Shown here piece by piece: positions 42,946 to 52,000 of a DNA stretch of 64,000 nt. Source of the DNA: Gordoniibacillus chartarius. GTDB lineage: Bacteria; Bacillota; Bacilli; Paenibacillales; NBRC-103111. The notes beneath the pieces are model-generated. The model saw nothing but the letters and a program-made list of their open reading frames with translations, was not told where the DNA came from and searched no databases. The position numbers were made by a program, and so were the translations under genes. Every line of letters begins with the position of its first letter. Positions within the stretch are counted from its first letter, which is position 1. The stretch is taken from NCBI RefSeq assembly GCF_042432825.1, contig NZ_JBHLWN010000022.1, positions 1 to 64,000 of the forward strand, in the 5' to 3' direction.

Positions 42946-43992
42946 CTAAGATTGCGGATGGCCGGCATCCAGCGCGATTTTCCCGATCGTACGGCCGCTT
43001 TCGATGAGCGCATGCGCTTGCTTCAAGCTGGCTGCGTTCATCGGTCCGAGCCGCCGGGTCAAGGTCGTCCGCAAATGTCCCGCATCGATCCAATCGGCGA
43101 GACGGGCAAGCAGCTTGTGCTGTTCGGCCATGTCCGGGGTTTCGAAGGCCGGTCTCGTAAACATAAGCTCCCAGGCGAACGTTACGCTTTTGCGGTGCAG
43201 CAGAGCCAGGTTGACCGGCTGCACACTAGGGACAATGGCGCATATGCCGCCTTGGGGAGCGATGGCGCTCGCCATGTTCGCCCAATGCAGATCCGTATCG
43301 TTACAGCAAAGAATATAATCGACACTGGAGAAGCCCAGCGCCGCCAGCTGAGGGACGAACTCCTCGTAATGATTAATAACGTGCGCCGCGCCAAGCTCCG
43401 TCACCCAAGCAGACGATTCCGGCCGCGACGCCGTACCGATTACCGTGAAGCCCAAATACCGGGCGAGCTGCACGGCCATCGAGCCGACGCCGCCTGCCGC
43501 CCCGATGATCAGGATCGTTTTGTCCCGGTTGCCGCCGGGGAGAGGAGAGACGCGGAGTCTGTCGACGAGAGCTTCCCAAGCGGTGATCGAGGTTAACGGC
43601 AAAGCGGCCGCCTCTGCAAAATCAAGCGTAACCGGCTTCGGCCCCACAATCCGCTCATCCACCAAGTGAAACTCGCTGTTCGCGCCGGGCCGCGCGATGC
43701 TTCCCGCATAATACACCTCGTCGCCCGGCTTGAACAGCGTACATGCGGGCCCGGCCTCGGCAACAATGCCCGCCGCATCCCAGCCGAGAATGCGCGGCTC
43801 GGCTTCGACCGCGGCCTTCGGCTGCCGCACTTTGGCGTCGGCCGGGTTGACCGAAACGGCCTTCACTTCCACCAGCAAATCCCGGCCCGACGGGGACGGC
43901 TTGGGAACGACGACATCGACCAGGCTGTCCGCAGCTTCGATCGGCAAGTAACGATACAGGCCGACCGCTTTCATCGTAAGATTTTCACTCAT
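42946..43992 (-). CDS. zinc-type alcohol dehydrogenase / quinone oxidoreductase family
   Basis: Medium-chain reductase of 348 residues. It shows a GroES-like N-terminal domain (VNPADAKVRQ, then GWDAAGIVAEAG) and a Rossmann domain with GAAGGVGSMAVQLARYLG. It lacks the zinc-binding Cys/His set of true alcohol dehydrogenases, so a NADPH-dependent quinone/enone reductase of the ZADH-like type is likelier. It starts seven bases after the tautomerase gene, in one operon divergent from a MerR regulator. Confidence 0.92.
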   Translation of the reverse strand: MSENLTMKAVGLYRYLPIEAADSLVDVVVPKPSPSGRDLLVEVKAVSVNPADAKVRQPKAAVEAEPRILGWDAAGIVAEAGPACTLFKPGDEVYYAGSIARPGANSEFHLVDERIVGPKPVTLDFAEAAALPLTSITAWEALVDRLRVSPLPGGNRDKTILIIGAAGGVGSMAVQLARYLGFTVIGTASRPESSAWVTELGAAHVINHYEEFVPQLAALGFSSVDYILCCNDTDLHWANMASAIAPQGGICAIVPSVQPVNLALLHRKSVTFAWELMFTRPAFETPDMAEQHKLLARLADWIDAGHLRTTLTRRLGPMNAASLKQAHALIESGRTIGKIALDAGHPQS

Positions 43993-43999
43993 GAGTCCT

Positions 44000-44221
44000 T
44001 CAGTTCAGTTCATCGGACCGGCTCTTCGCGAGGAAGTCGGGATCGGTTGCGACGACACCGGCTTGCCCCCAGTTGGCAACGGACGTTTCCCGCAGAATGA
44101 CCAGCACCTTATCGGCCGGAATGTTAAAGAGATCGACGGTGGTGCGAGTCAGCTCCTTCACCCATACTTTCTTTTGCTCCTCGGAAAACCCTTCCCAGCA
44201 GTCAACGTTAATAATCGGCAT
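44000..44221 (-). CDS. 4-oxalocrotonate tautomerase family enzyme
   Basis: Small tautomerase of 73 residues. The mature N-terminus is Pro (MPIINVDCWEG), the catalytic base of the family, followed by a C-terminal segment in which FNIPADKVLVILRE matches DmpI-like members. The start follows GAGGAGC. First gene of a two-gene operon with the reductase; the pair suggests handling of an alpha,beta-unsaturated carbonyl compound or aldehyde. The promoter carries a MerR-type operator. Confidence 0.9.
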   Translation of the reverse strand: MPIINVDCWEGFSEEQKKVWVKELTRTTVDLFNIPADKVLVILRETSVANWGQAGVVATDPDFLAKSRSDELN

Positions 44222-44276
44222 ATTTCCCAGCTCCTCGCTATATATTGGCTGAACCATCTGTAGATCAGCTACGTAA

Positions 44277-44304
44277 ATTGTAACAAATCTACAATAATTG
44301 TCAA
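44277..44304 (-). promoter_or_regulatory. MerR-type promoter/operator of the tautomerase operon
   Basis: On the minus strand TTGACA (44299-44304) and TACAAT (44277-44282) are 16 bases apart. A perfect dyad ATTGTA-N7-TACAAT covers 44277-44295, lying over the spacer and -10. This is where MerR-type regulators bind. Confidence 0.65.
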
Positions 44305-44383
44305 TATGAATCCATTCGTTGTAAATCCACGCAATGTGTCGTACACTATTTGTATTCCATGCAAGCAAAGGTGAACCGTAACC

Positions 44384-44716
44384 ATGAACGACAACAAACC
44401 TACGAACGATGCGTTATTGGATCTGGAGCTGCTGCGCAAGCTCGTGGTCGGAATCGGGGAAGTGTCGAGTATTACCGGAGTGCCGCAGCGGCAGATCCGG
44501 TATTGGGAGGAGAAGGGGATTATCCGCTCCCAATCGGAAGGCGAAGGTACGACCCGCAAGTACGATTACATGAACATTAAGAAAATTTTGCTGCTGAAGG
44601 AGCTTCTCGACGACGGCTACACGCTGGATGCCGCAGCGAAGAAGGTGGAGGGCCGCATCAACACGATTGACGAAGCGTTCAAGAAGCTGGCCGAATTGTC
44701 CGCTCCGGCCGAATGA
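44384..44716 (+). CDS. MerR family transcriptional regulator
   Basis: Regulator of 110 residues. A MerR winged helix starts near residue 22 (VGIGEVSSITGVPQRQIRYW, then EEKGII) and is followed by the second helical element and a short coiled coil ending NTIDEAFKKLAEL. There is no C-terminal effector domain and no metal-binding Cys, so it senses a redox or small-molecule signal or uses a partner. It is divergent from the tautomerase-reductase operon and is its likely regulator. Confidence 0.92.
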   Translation: MNDNKPTNDALLDLELLRKLVVGIGEVSSITGVPQRQIRYWEEKGIIRSQSEGEGTTRKYDYMNIKKILLLKELLDDGYTLDAAAKKVEGRINTIDEAFKKLAELSAPAE

Positions 44717-44722
44717 ATGCAG

Positions 44723-44768
44723 AAGGGGCTGTGCCCTGAGTAGAACCCCTACTTAGGCACAGCCCCTT
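44723..44768. terminator. long bidirectional hairpin between merR-type and sulP genes
   Basis: AAGGGGCTGTGCC pairs with GGCACAGCCCCTT, and the interior CCTGAGTAG pairs with CTACTTAGG, giving a near-continuous stem of about 20 base pairs between two convergent genes. Confidence 0.75.
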
Positions 44769-44774
44769 GCTATA

Positions 44775-46226
44775 TTAGTGCGGCGACGTCACGGCAAGAC
44801 CGCACCGGTCCAGCAGCGACTGGCTCTCCGCATTCAGCCCGACAAGCGCAACCCGCTTGCCGAGCGCCTCGTACTTTTGCACCGTTTTGCCGATGGCGGT
44901 GACAGCTGACTGATCCCACACATGCGATCCGGACAGGTCGATCGTGACCCGTCCCGGGTCGGCTTGATAGTCAAATAGCTCCACGAAATGGCTCATCGTT
45001 CCGAAGAACAGCTGGCCCCCGACCTTGTACACTTTATGATCGTCCGAAGCATGCTGGGAAGAAACCCGCAAACGAGCCATTTTCCAGCCAAAATCAAGCG
45101 CACTGAGCACCACGCCGCATATAACGCCGATCGCCAGGTCCGAAGTCGCGACGACGACGACAACGGTCAGTACCATGACAATGGCATCGCTGCGCGGGAT
45201 GCGGTGGAGCGTCCGCAGCGAGCTCCAATCGAACGTGCCGAACGACACCATGAACATGACGCCGACCAGTGCGGCCATTGGAATGATTTTGACAACGGGT
45301 GCCAATACGAGAATGAGCAGCATCAGGAAAACGCCGGCGACGAGCGTCGACAGCCGCGTGCGGCCGCCGGACTTGACGTTAATCACTGTCTGTCCGATCA
45401 TCGCGCAGCCCGCCATGCCGCCGAATAATCCCGACACGATGTTGGCGATGCCTTGCCCGCGAACCTCCCGGTTCTTGTCGCTCTTCGTTTCCGTCATTTC
45501 ATCGACAATCGTGGCGGTAAGCAGCGACTCGGTCATTCCGACGATCGCCAGCGCCAGCGAAATCGGCAAAATTGTCAGCAGCATATCGAGCGACAGCGGT
45601 ACTTTAGGCAAATGGAACAGCGGCAGCGAAGATTGGATGGCCCCCATATCGCCTACGGTCCGCACGCCTGCGCCGGTCAGCACGCTGACTACGGTCATGA
45701 CGATGATCGCTACAAGCGCCGACGGTACGGCTTTGGTCAAGCGAGGCAAGCCGTAGATGATGACCAGCGTTCCGGCGAGCAGTGCGTACATCGGCCACGA
45801 TTCACCCTGGAAATTCGGCAGCTGCGCCATGAAAATAATGATGGCCAGCGCGTTAACGAATCCGACGATAACGGAATGCGGGACGAAGGTAATGAATCGG
45901 CCGAATTTGAGCACGCCCATCAAGAACTGCAATACGCCGGTTAGAATCGATGCGGCGAACAAGTACTCGATGCCGTGGCTTGCGACGAGCGGCCCCATCA
46001 GGGAGGCCATCGCGCCGGTTGCCGCGGAGATCATCCCCGGGCGGCCGCCGACAATCGAGATGACGAAGGCGATCAGGAACGAAGCGTACAAGCCGACCAT
46101 CGGATCGACTCCGGCCATGATCGAGAAAGCGATCGCTTCCGGAATGAGGGCGAAAGCGACGGTCAGGCCTGACAGGACGTCACGGCGCACGTTGCCGGTG
46201 AAGCCGGTTAGCGTTTGTTTCCACAT
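44775..46226 (-). CDS. SulP family anion transporter with STAS domain
   Basis: Secondary transporter of sulfate, bicarbonate or another anion, about 483 residues. Ten or more helices begin with [20 protein letters not shown] and carry the SulP motif in [18 protein letters not shown]. The C-terminal STAS domain begins near residue 425 ([18 protein letters not shown]). The ATG at 46226 (MWKQTLTGF) is the likeliest start; the strong AAAGGAG is 18 bases upstream, and the in-frame ATG at 46274 lies before it. The substrate cannot be decided; BicA-type bicarbonate uptake is possible. Confidence 0.9.
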   Translation of the reverse strand: MWKQTLTGFTGNVRRDVLSGLTVAFALIPEAIAFSIMAGVDPMVGLYASFLIAFVISIVGGRPGMISAATGAMASLMGPLVASHGIEYLFAASILTGVLQFLMGVLKFGRFITFVPHSVIVGFVNALAIIIFMAQLPNFQGESWPMYALLAGTLVIIYGLPRLTKAVPSALVAIIVMTVVSVLTGAGVRTVGDMGAIQSSLPLFHLPKVPLSLDMLLTILPISLALAIVGMTESLLTATIVDEMTETKSDKNREVRGQGIANIVSGLFGGMAGCAMIGQTVINVKSGGRTRLSTLVAGVFLMLLILVLAPVVKIIPMAALVGVMFMVSFGTFDWSSLRTLHRIPRSDAIVMVLTVVVVVATSDLAIGVICGVVLSALDFGWKMARLRVSSQHASDDHKVYKVGGQLFFGTMSHFVELFDYQADPGRVTIDLSGSHVWDQSAVTAIGKTVQKYEALGKRVALVGLNAESQSLLDRCGLAVTSPH

Positions 46227-46349
46227 GAGAAGTTTTAGAACACTCCTTTGGCAGTTTGGTAGGTGGCGCACCACTCTCAGGTACGCCCTGTCCGATAATA
46301 GCCGTTACCATTATAGTGGAGAGTTCCGTATCAGGCAATATAGAAACAG

Positions 46350-46378
46350 GGCCGGCATCCGTAATCCGGATGCCGGCC
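46350..46378 (-). terminator. hairpin downstream of the manganese catalase gene
   Basis: GGCCGGCATCC and GGATGCCGGCC are perfect 11-base arms around a short loop, about 170 bases beyond the catalase stop on its strand. The T tract on the minus strand is weak. Confidence 0.5.
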
Positions 46379-46549
46379 TCAGGCAGGTGCCATTCAGCTT
46401 ATGTATGTGCGCGGTGCGGCCGGAGGCGCGCAGCATGAGCGGCTCGGGCAGCAGGGGCGACATGTCAGTGTACGGCGGCACACTGCCAGACAGCAGAAAA
46501 ACCGCACAGCCGCATAGCCCCTCCTTCACCGAACCTCCAAGGCTGCCCC

Positions 46550-47449
46550 CTATAAGCCCGCCGAGCGCTGCAGCCGCTTGGCGATCTCCATCAAGTCCTC
46601 GCGGGAGATGCCCGGGGCAAGCTCTTCCGGCAGCTCGTCGAGCTCCGGCACCGGCGCGCTGTAGCCCGGCACCCCGGCCAGCGCCTCCAGCTTGCCGCCG
46701 TCCGACGGGTGCGTACCTTTCCAGATCTTGGCGATGTCCTGGTAATCCGTGTCGCTGAACGTATACAGACGCCTGTGCTCGCCGGCGGCCTCCCACTTGC
46801 GCGTCGCGTCGAACACTTTGTTGTCGAGGCGGGGGACCGGGTACAGTTTGCTGACGTCGACGCCTGTCGCCACTTCCAGCGCCTTCATGTACGTCAGAGT
46901 ATGCACGCCGCCGCGCACGAGCAAGTAGCCGATCAGCTCGCGGGCGGTCGGATTGCTCGTCATTTCGTAGACGCGCATCTTGTGCATGCGTGCGCCGCAT
47001 TCCAGGAAGAAGTTGTGCAGCAGGTCAAAGATCAGATTGCCGCTGTTCACCACATAGGACCCGTTCCATGGTCGGCCCATGTGGTCGGCCGGCATCGCCG
47101 ACTGCGCCGATTCGATGAAGAAATCGTGGTACCGCTTGTCGACGGCGTTGCGCATCGGGGCAACGTCCGGGTCGGCGGAGAACGTGGTGCCCTGCACCAT
47201 CAGGTTGATCGTATTGGCGACCAGCTCGACGTGGCCGAATTCTTCGGCCGTAATGGAGGCCACCAGATCGTAGAACGGCTTCAGCTTGCGCTTGCCGCGG
47301 AAGTTGAACGATTGGAACATATAGTTATTGAGCGTCGACATTTCGCCGAAACGCCCGCCCATCAAATCCTGTACCGCCGACGCGGCGTTAGCGTCCGCAT
47401 GACGCGGCTTCGGAAGATCGATCAACAGGCGATCCATACGTTTGAACAC
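46550..47449 (-). CDS. manganese catalase
   Basis: Di-manganese catalase of 299 residues, which decomposes hydrogen peroxide. The ligand-bearing segments of the four-helix core are present: [24 protein letters not shown], the [11 protein letters not shown] helix and [14 protein letters not shown]. In Bacillales such enzymes are often spore-coat proteins (CotJC-like) or cytosolic. It starts at GTG 47449 (ATG 47437 is an alternative) behind GGGGGGATG. It lies 53 bases downstream of mobA on the same strand and may be in the same operon. Confidence 0.94.
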   Translation of the reverse strand: MFKRMDRLLIDLPKPRHADANAASAVQDLMGGRFGEMSTLNNYMFQSFNFRGKRKLKPFYDLVASITAEEFGHVELVANTINLMVQGTTFSADPDVAPMRNAVDKRYHDFFIESAQSAMPADHMGRPWNGSYVVNSGNLIFDLLHNFFLECGARMHKMRVYEMTSNPTARELIGYLLVRGGVHTLTYMKALEVATGVDVSKLYPVPRLDNKVFDATRKWEAAGEHRRLYTFSDTDYQDIAKIWKGTHPSDGGKLEALAGVPGYSAPVPELDELPEELAPGISREDLMEIAKRLQRSAGL

Positions 47450-47502
47450 GGGCCATCCCCCCAGACATACTCACTGCCTCATCCATATGGGGGAATGCTT
47501 GG

Positions 47503-48171
47503 TTAATATGTGTGAAACTTCCGCAAGTACGCCTGCAGCTCCTCCGGTGTATTCAAGTTCAGGAAGAGCTCCGCCTCCGCCTCGGCCCCGCCGGGCGGCT
47601 CCACATACCGGGTGCGAAGCGCCTCGGCCAGTCCCGACAGACGCAGCCGGTCCGCCGCGAGCAGCCGCTCGGCGGCGCCGGCCGCACGGCGATGGTACAG
47701 CGCATGCATCGGCTGGCCCCGACACAGCACCGCTTCCGGCGGCGGGCTGTCCGCGAGAGCGGCGGTCATCCGGCGCAGCAGCGGCTCCGACAGCACCGGC
47801 ATATCGCAGGCCATCACCAGCGCGTAGTCGCACTCGGCCGGCATGGCCAGCAGACCGGCGTGGATGCCGGCTAACGGCCCCTTGTCCGGATAACGGTCGG
47901 CCGCGAACGCAACTTCGGGACCGAGCGGCAGGGCTGCATAGCGATCAGGCTCCGAAGCAGGCACTATGACCGTTACACCCCGGCATAATAACGCCATCCC
48001 GCTGACCACCCGCTGCAGCAGCGGCACGCCGCCGATCGGAAGCAGCGCCTTGTCCGTACCCATCCGCGAGCTGCGGCCGCCGGCCAGCACGATGCCGTGA
48101 ATCGGCGGCGGCGTTTGCTCCGGCAGAGACTGTACGCCGGCCGGGATGCTGTCTGGGGACGAAGCTGTCAT
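47503..48171 (-). CDS. mobA: molybdenum cofactor guanylyltransferase MobA
   Basis: Transfers GMP to molybdopterin to make the guanine dinucleotide form of the cofactor. The 222-residue protein has the nucleotidyltransferase signature LAGGRSSRMGTDKALLPIGG after an N-terminal extension of about 25 residues, then the PDKGPLAGIHAGL and VMACDMP motifs. Start ATG 48171 overlaps the mobB stop (ATGA), so translation is coupled. The rest of the molybdenum-cofactor pathway and any molybdoenzyme lie outside this window. Confidence 0.94.
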   Translation of the reverse strand: MTASSPDSIPAGVQSLPEQTPPPIHGIVLAGGRSSRMGTDKALLPIGGVPLLQRVVSGMALLCRGVTVIVPASEPDRYAALPLGPEVAFAADRYPDKGPLAGIHAGLLAMPAECDYALVMACDMPVLSEPLLRRMTAALADSPPPEAVLCRGQPMHALYHRRAAGAAERLLAADRLRLSGLAEALRTRYVEPPGGAEAEAELFLNLNTPEELQAYLRKFHTY

Positions 48172-48656
48172 GGCGCAGCACTCCTTCCGGACGGCGCGAT
48201 ACCGAGCTCGTCCGCTTTGGCGAGCAGCTCCAGGATCAGACGCTCCGTCTCGTGCATCGTTCCGGCGGCGAATACGCCGGTGAGCGTGCCGCACAGCTCG
48301 TCGCGGTCTGCGTCGTTGGTGTACAGTACGATTTTCGCATAGGGGGATGTCTTGAAGCCTTCCGCCAGCACCAGATCGACCTCCGGCATCGCCGAGGCCA
48401 GCTGCTCCAGCGTCGCAGGCGCGCGCCGGATTAACGCTGAACGCCCGGCCGACGTAATCGCCACCGCATCCGCCCCTGCCTCGTAATGCCGCCAGGTGTC
48501 GCGCCCTTCATGATCGATTTCGAAATCGTGCGCATCCCGCTTCGCCGTCCCAACCCGGTAGCCGCGGGCGCGAAGCTCGGCGATGAGGCGGAGGATGAGC
48601 GTTGTTTTGCCGGTGTTCTTGTAGCCTACGATTTGGATAATGGGAGGGTGGGTCAC
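48168..48656 (-). CDS. mobB: molybdopterin-guanine dinucleotide biosynthesis adapter MobB
   Basis: GTP-binding protein of 162 residues that assists MobA. The P-loop reads GYKNTGKTT, followed by GTAKRDAHDFEIDHEGRDTW; MobB proteins usually have a His where this reads RD. LVLAEGFKTSP is also typical. It starts at GTG 48656, behind AAGGAGAC. A near-perfect 15-base palindrome lies 30-60 bases upstream on the same transcript. Confidence 0.94.
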   Translation of the reverse strand: MTHPPIIQIVGYKNTGKTTLILRLIAELRARGYRVGTAKRDAHDFEIDHEGRDTWRHYEAGADAVAITSAGRSALIRRAPATLEQLASAMPEVDLVLAEGFKTSPYAKIVLYTNDADRDELCGTLTGVFAAGTMHETERLILELLAKADELGIAPSGRSAAP

Positions 48657-48908
48657 TGGAATGGTCTCCTTGGAATAGTGTCATGGAGCACAAAGACCGC
48701 CATGGCGGTCTTCTGTGCGTCATTGCGCCACAGTGGTATCCTCTGCAGGCTGAACTATTCGGCAATTTCAGCGATTCTCCTGCACAGCCGGTCAGGCAAA
48801 GCTGAATTTGGCTGGCAGCCTGGATGCAGCCTTCATAAAATCTTCATTTCGAGCTAATATAGCGTAAACATTCCGGAAATAAAGTTAAATCATATTGATC
48901 AAGGGTAT
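48657..48908. other. intergenic region between mobB and the glycerophosphodiesterase leader
   Basis: Divergent spacer with no gene. It contains the palindrome at 48688-48718 and AT-rich sequence near 48835-48860 where TTCATA and TAATAT, 17 bases apart, could be a promoter for the leader of the secreted glycerophosphodiesterase. Confidence 0.5.
48688..48718. promoter_or_regulatory. near-perfect 15-bp palindrome upstream of mobB
   Basis: AAGACCGCC and GGCGGTCTT around a central ATG-type core, extended by GCACA and TGTGC with one mismatch. Unknown role: an operator, or a stem in the mobB leader. Confidence 0.5.
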
Positions 48909-48990
48909 GAGCCGAGGAGAAAGCCCTTAATCGACAAAGTGTGTCGTGCCGCATGCACGATTGTTCTTTGTTGGATTAAGGGCTTTTTTT
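48909..48990 (+). promoter_or_regulatory. leader element and intrinsic terminator before the secreted glycerophosphodiesterase gene
   Basis: The leader begins with the element at 48909-48943 that is shared with 55328-55362 (core AGGAGAAAnCCCTT, then TCG and AGTGTG). Terminator arms are AAAGCCCTTAATC (48920-48932) and GATTAAGGGCTTT (48974-48986), followed by more T. About 85 bases separate it from the ATG at 49074 with no good promoter between, so transcription must read through it. It is a candidate target of GlpP. Confidence 0.75.
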
Positions 48991-49073
48991 GCATTGCCGA
49001 ATTCGCGGCTGCTCCTCGTGCGCTGCCCGTGCTGGCCCGCAGTCGGATGTGACTACATTTTAGAAGGGACTGA

Positions 49074-52000
49074 ATGTTTGTGAAATCGAAGTTTTCCAAG
49101 TTTGCCGGTTTGCTCGGTATCGCGTCGATGGCAGTCGGTTTGATTCCCCCCGGCGGAGCGCCATCGGCTCAAGCTGCCGCTGCACCTGCAGCTGACACGG
49201 CGAGGCCGGCCGCTTCGGCGGCAAAGACGCTAACCGCACCTATTATTAACGGAAGCCTGGAGGAGTCGTTCTGGAATACGAATGTGCCGATGCAGAAGCA
49301 TATCGCTCCGGGCGATGCGTTCCCGTCGTCCTCGTTCGGGCTACTTTGGGACCAGCAGTACCTGTACATCGGAGTCAAGACGGAAGACGGCAATATGATT
49401 CATGACGGCTCGGGCGACTGGTTCGAGCAGGATTCCATCCATCTATTCTTCGATTCGAAGCTGCATCAGTCCGCGCCATTCCAAACCGACGATATGCAGA
49501 TCGGTCTCGTGTACCAGCCGGGCTCTTCAACGCCGGAGTTTCACTTTGGAGCTGCCTTGAACGGTCATAGCGGCAAAGATGAGAAGAAAATTTTGCGGGC
49601 GATCGCCAAGACGGCTGAAGGATGGTCCGCTGAGGTTGCGGTACCGTGGGACATGCTCAACCTGAATCCGCTGCAGCAAAAGCAGTTCGGCCTCCAGGTT
49701 GCGGCGACGGACCGGTACGGTGCAGCCGCTGCCGAACAGCGCAGCAATTACTGGAGCGCCTTCAACTCCAGCTCCTTCTGGAACGATACGAGCGGCTACG
49801 GCGTCGTCACTCTGGACGATACGAATCCCGTTCAAGGGGAAGTGAGCCCGGTCCTGCTGCAGGACAATTTTGACGGCTATGCGGCCGGGACGATTCCTGC
49901 GGGATGGATTTCGGATGTGAACAGCGGCAGTCCGTCGTTCACGGTCGTTCAAGATACGTACGGCAACGGCTCGCTGATCTTCGATGGCAATGCTTCCGGC
50001 AAGCAAGCCCGCCTCACGGCGCCGGTTCAGTGGGACAACTACGCCATTCAGGCGGATGTCCGGTTCGACGCAGTGCTCAACTCGGCCAGATGGGCGGCGA
50101 TTATGTTCCGCGGTGCGGCGAACGGGAAGCAGCCGTACGATCAGATGGCCATTCGCCAGAACGGGTCCTACGAGGTCGCTTACCGCAAGCCGGACAACAA
50201 CTGGTACTCTCCGACTCCTGTAGTCGGCAATTGGAAGCCGCTCGCACTCAAGTCCGACTACACGATGAAGGTGAGAGTCGTCGGCAACAACGTGAAGGAA
50301 TATTTGAAAGCGAAGAGCGATGCCGATTTTACGAAGGTGACAGACCAGACTCTAAGCCCCAGCGTGCTTCTGGAGAGAGGCAAAATCGGCTTCCAGGCCG
50401 ATCAAAGCAAGGTCGCCTTCGATAACCTGATCGTTACCCGCATTACCGCCGACCGGCTCGACGTAACGCTGCCGAACGCGGTTGAGGCGTTGACGGGACC
50501 GGTAAGCGTGACCGCAAGCGTATATTTTTCGGACGGCATCACGGAACATGCGGCGGGCAGCCAGCTGAAGCTGTACTCGTCGGATGAAACGGTGCTGAAG
50601 GTGATTGACGGTCAGCTTTACCCGATCAAAGCAGGTACAGCTAAGGTCACCGCGGTATATTTGAATGCCGAACGCACGCAAGACATCACGGTAACGCCGT
50701 CGACGAAGCCGGCGGCGGTCAAGTCGCTGCGGCATGAGCCGGGCTACATCCTTGCGACAGCGGGACAGGCCCTAGCCCTTAACACCGTCGCTTTTCAAGC
50801 GGACATGAGCGATTTCTCGACCGCGACGATCACCGGGGAGAACCTGAGCTGGAAGGCTGCGGCCGGCACCACTGGGGTTCAATTCGCCGATGGCACGATG
50901 ACGGCGGCGAGCGCCGGCGTCTACACGGTTACAGCGGAGAAGGACGGCGCCTCTGTCCAGCTTGCGGTTGTAGCGAAGGGAGCCGCCGATGCGGCCTATG
51001 TGCTGTACGAGAACAACTTCGACGCCGAAGCCAACGGCACACTGCCGCAAGGCTGGACGCGGAAAGAAGGGACGACGGCAAGCAAAGCGGTCGTTAAGAA
51101 CGGCGCCTTCGAGCTGGACGCCCTGACGTCCCCGGACAATCCTTCCCGCGTGCTGCTGCCCGCTTTCTTGGGCAAGTTCGGCGACTACAAGATTGAAGCC
51201 GATGTCACCAATCTAGCCGCTAACGATGCGGCACGCTGGAATTCGATCATGTACCGGATTCAGAACGGCAACTTCCCGTATTACCAAATGGCGGTGCGCA
51301 AAGACGCAACAGCCGTGAACGGCGTTGAGTTCGCCGAGAGAACTCCCGATAATGCGTGGAACGTTATGGAGAAGGGGTCCTACACGGAAGCTATCGATCC
51401 CGGCAAAATGTACCGCTATACCATCATCGCACACGGCAACCGCGTGCGGGAGATGATCGACGGCAAAGTGATCGTCGATACGGATCTGGCCGGGGCTTAC
51501 GCCACCGGCATGATCGGATTGCAAGCAAACGGCAGCAAGATGAAGCTGGATAATCTGCGCGTAACGCTGCAGCAGGAGGCGCTGCCGCCAATGCCGGGCG
51601 AGAGCTTCGTACAGGTGACGGAGCCGGATACGAAAATTGCGATGGCGGCTTCCGTCGTCACGGAAATCCGCGGCGCAGCCGATCTGGCCAAGCTGAGCGG
51701 GCCTGCTCTGCCGGCGACGGCGATCCTGCACATCAACTCAGAGCTGCAAGTGGTGAGCGCGGACGGCAGTCCATTCACTTCCGTTGCCGAGGCTATCGCT
51801 GCTCTCGGCGGCAAGACGATGCCGGCCTTCTACATCAAGGATGAGGAGACCGCCGATCGCTTGGCCGCTTACCTGGAAGAGCAAGCTCTCGAGGACGTCT
51901 TCGTCGTTTCGGCGGATGCGCCGCTCATCAACCGCATGAGCACATTGTTCCCGATGGCGCGGGGGATTGTCGATTACAGCGGGCGCCTGGACGGTTCGGC

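Noticed and set aside
48909..48990. The 48.9-kb hairpin as a simple terminator of an upstream gene
   Set aside because: The upstream gene (mobB) runs in the opposite direction, so there is no transcript for it to end except the leader of the downstream gene.
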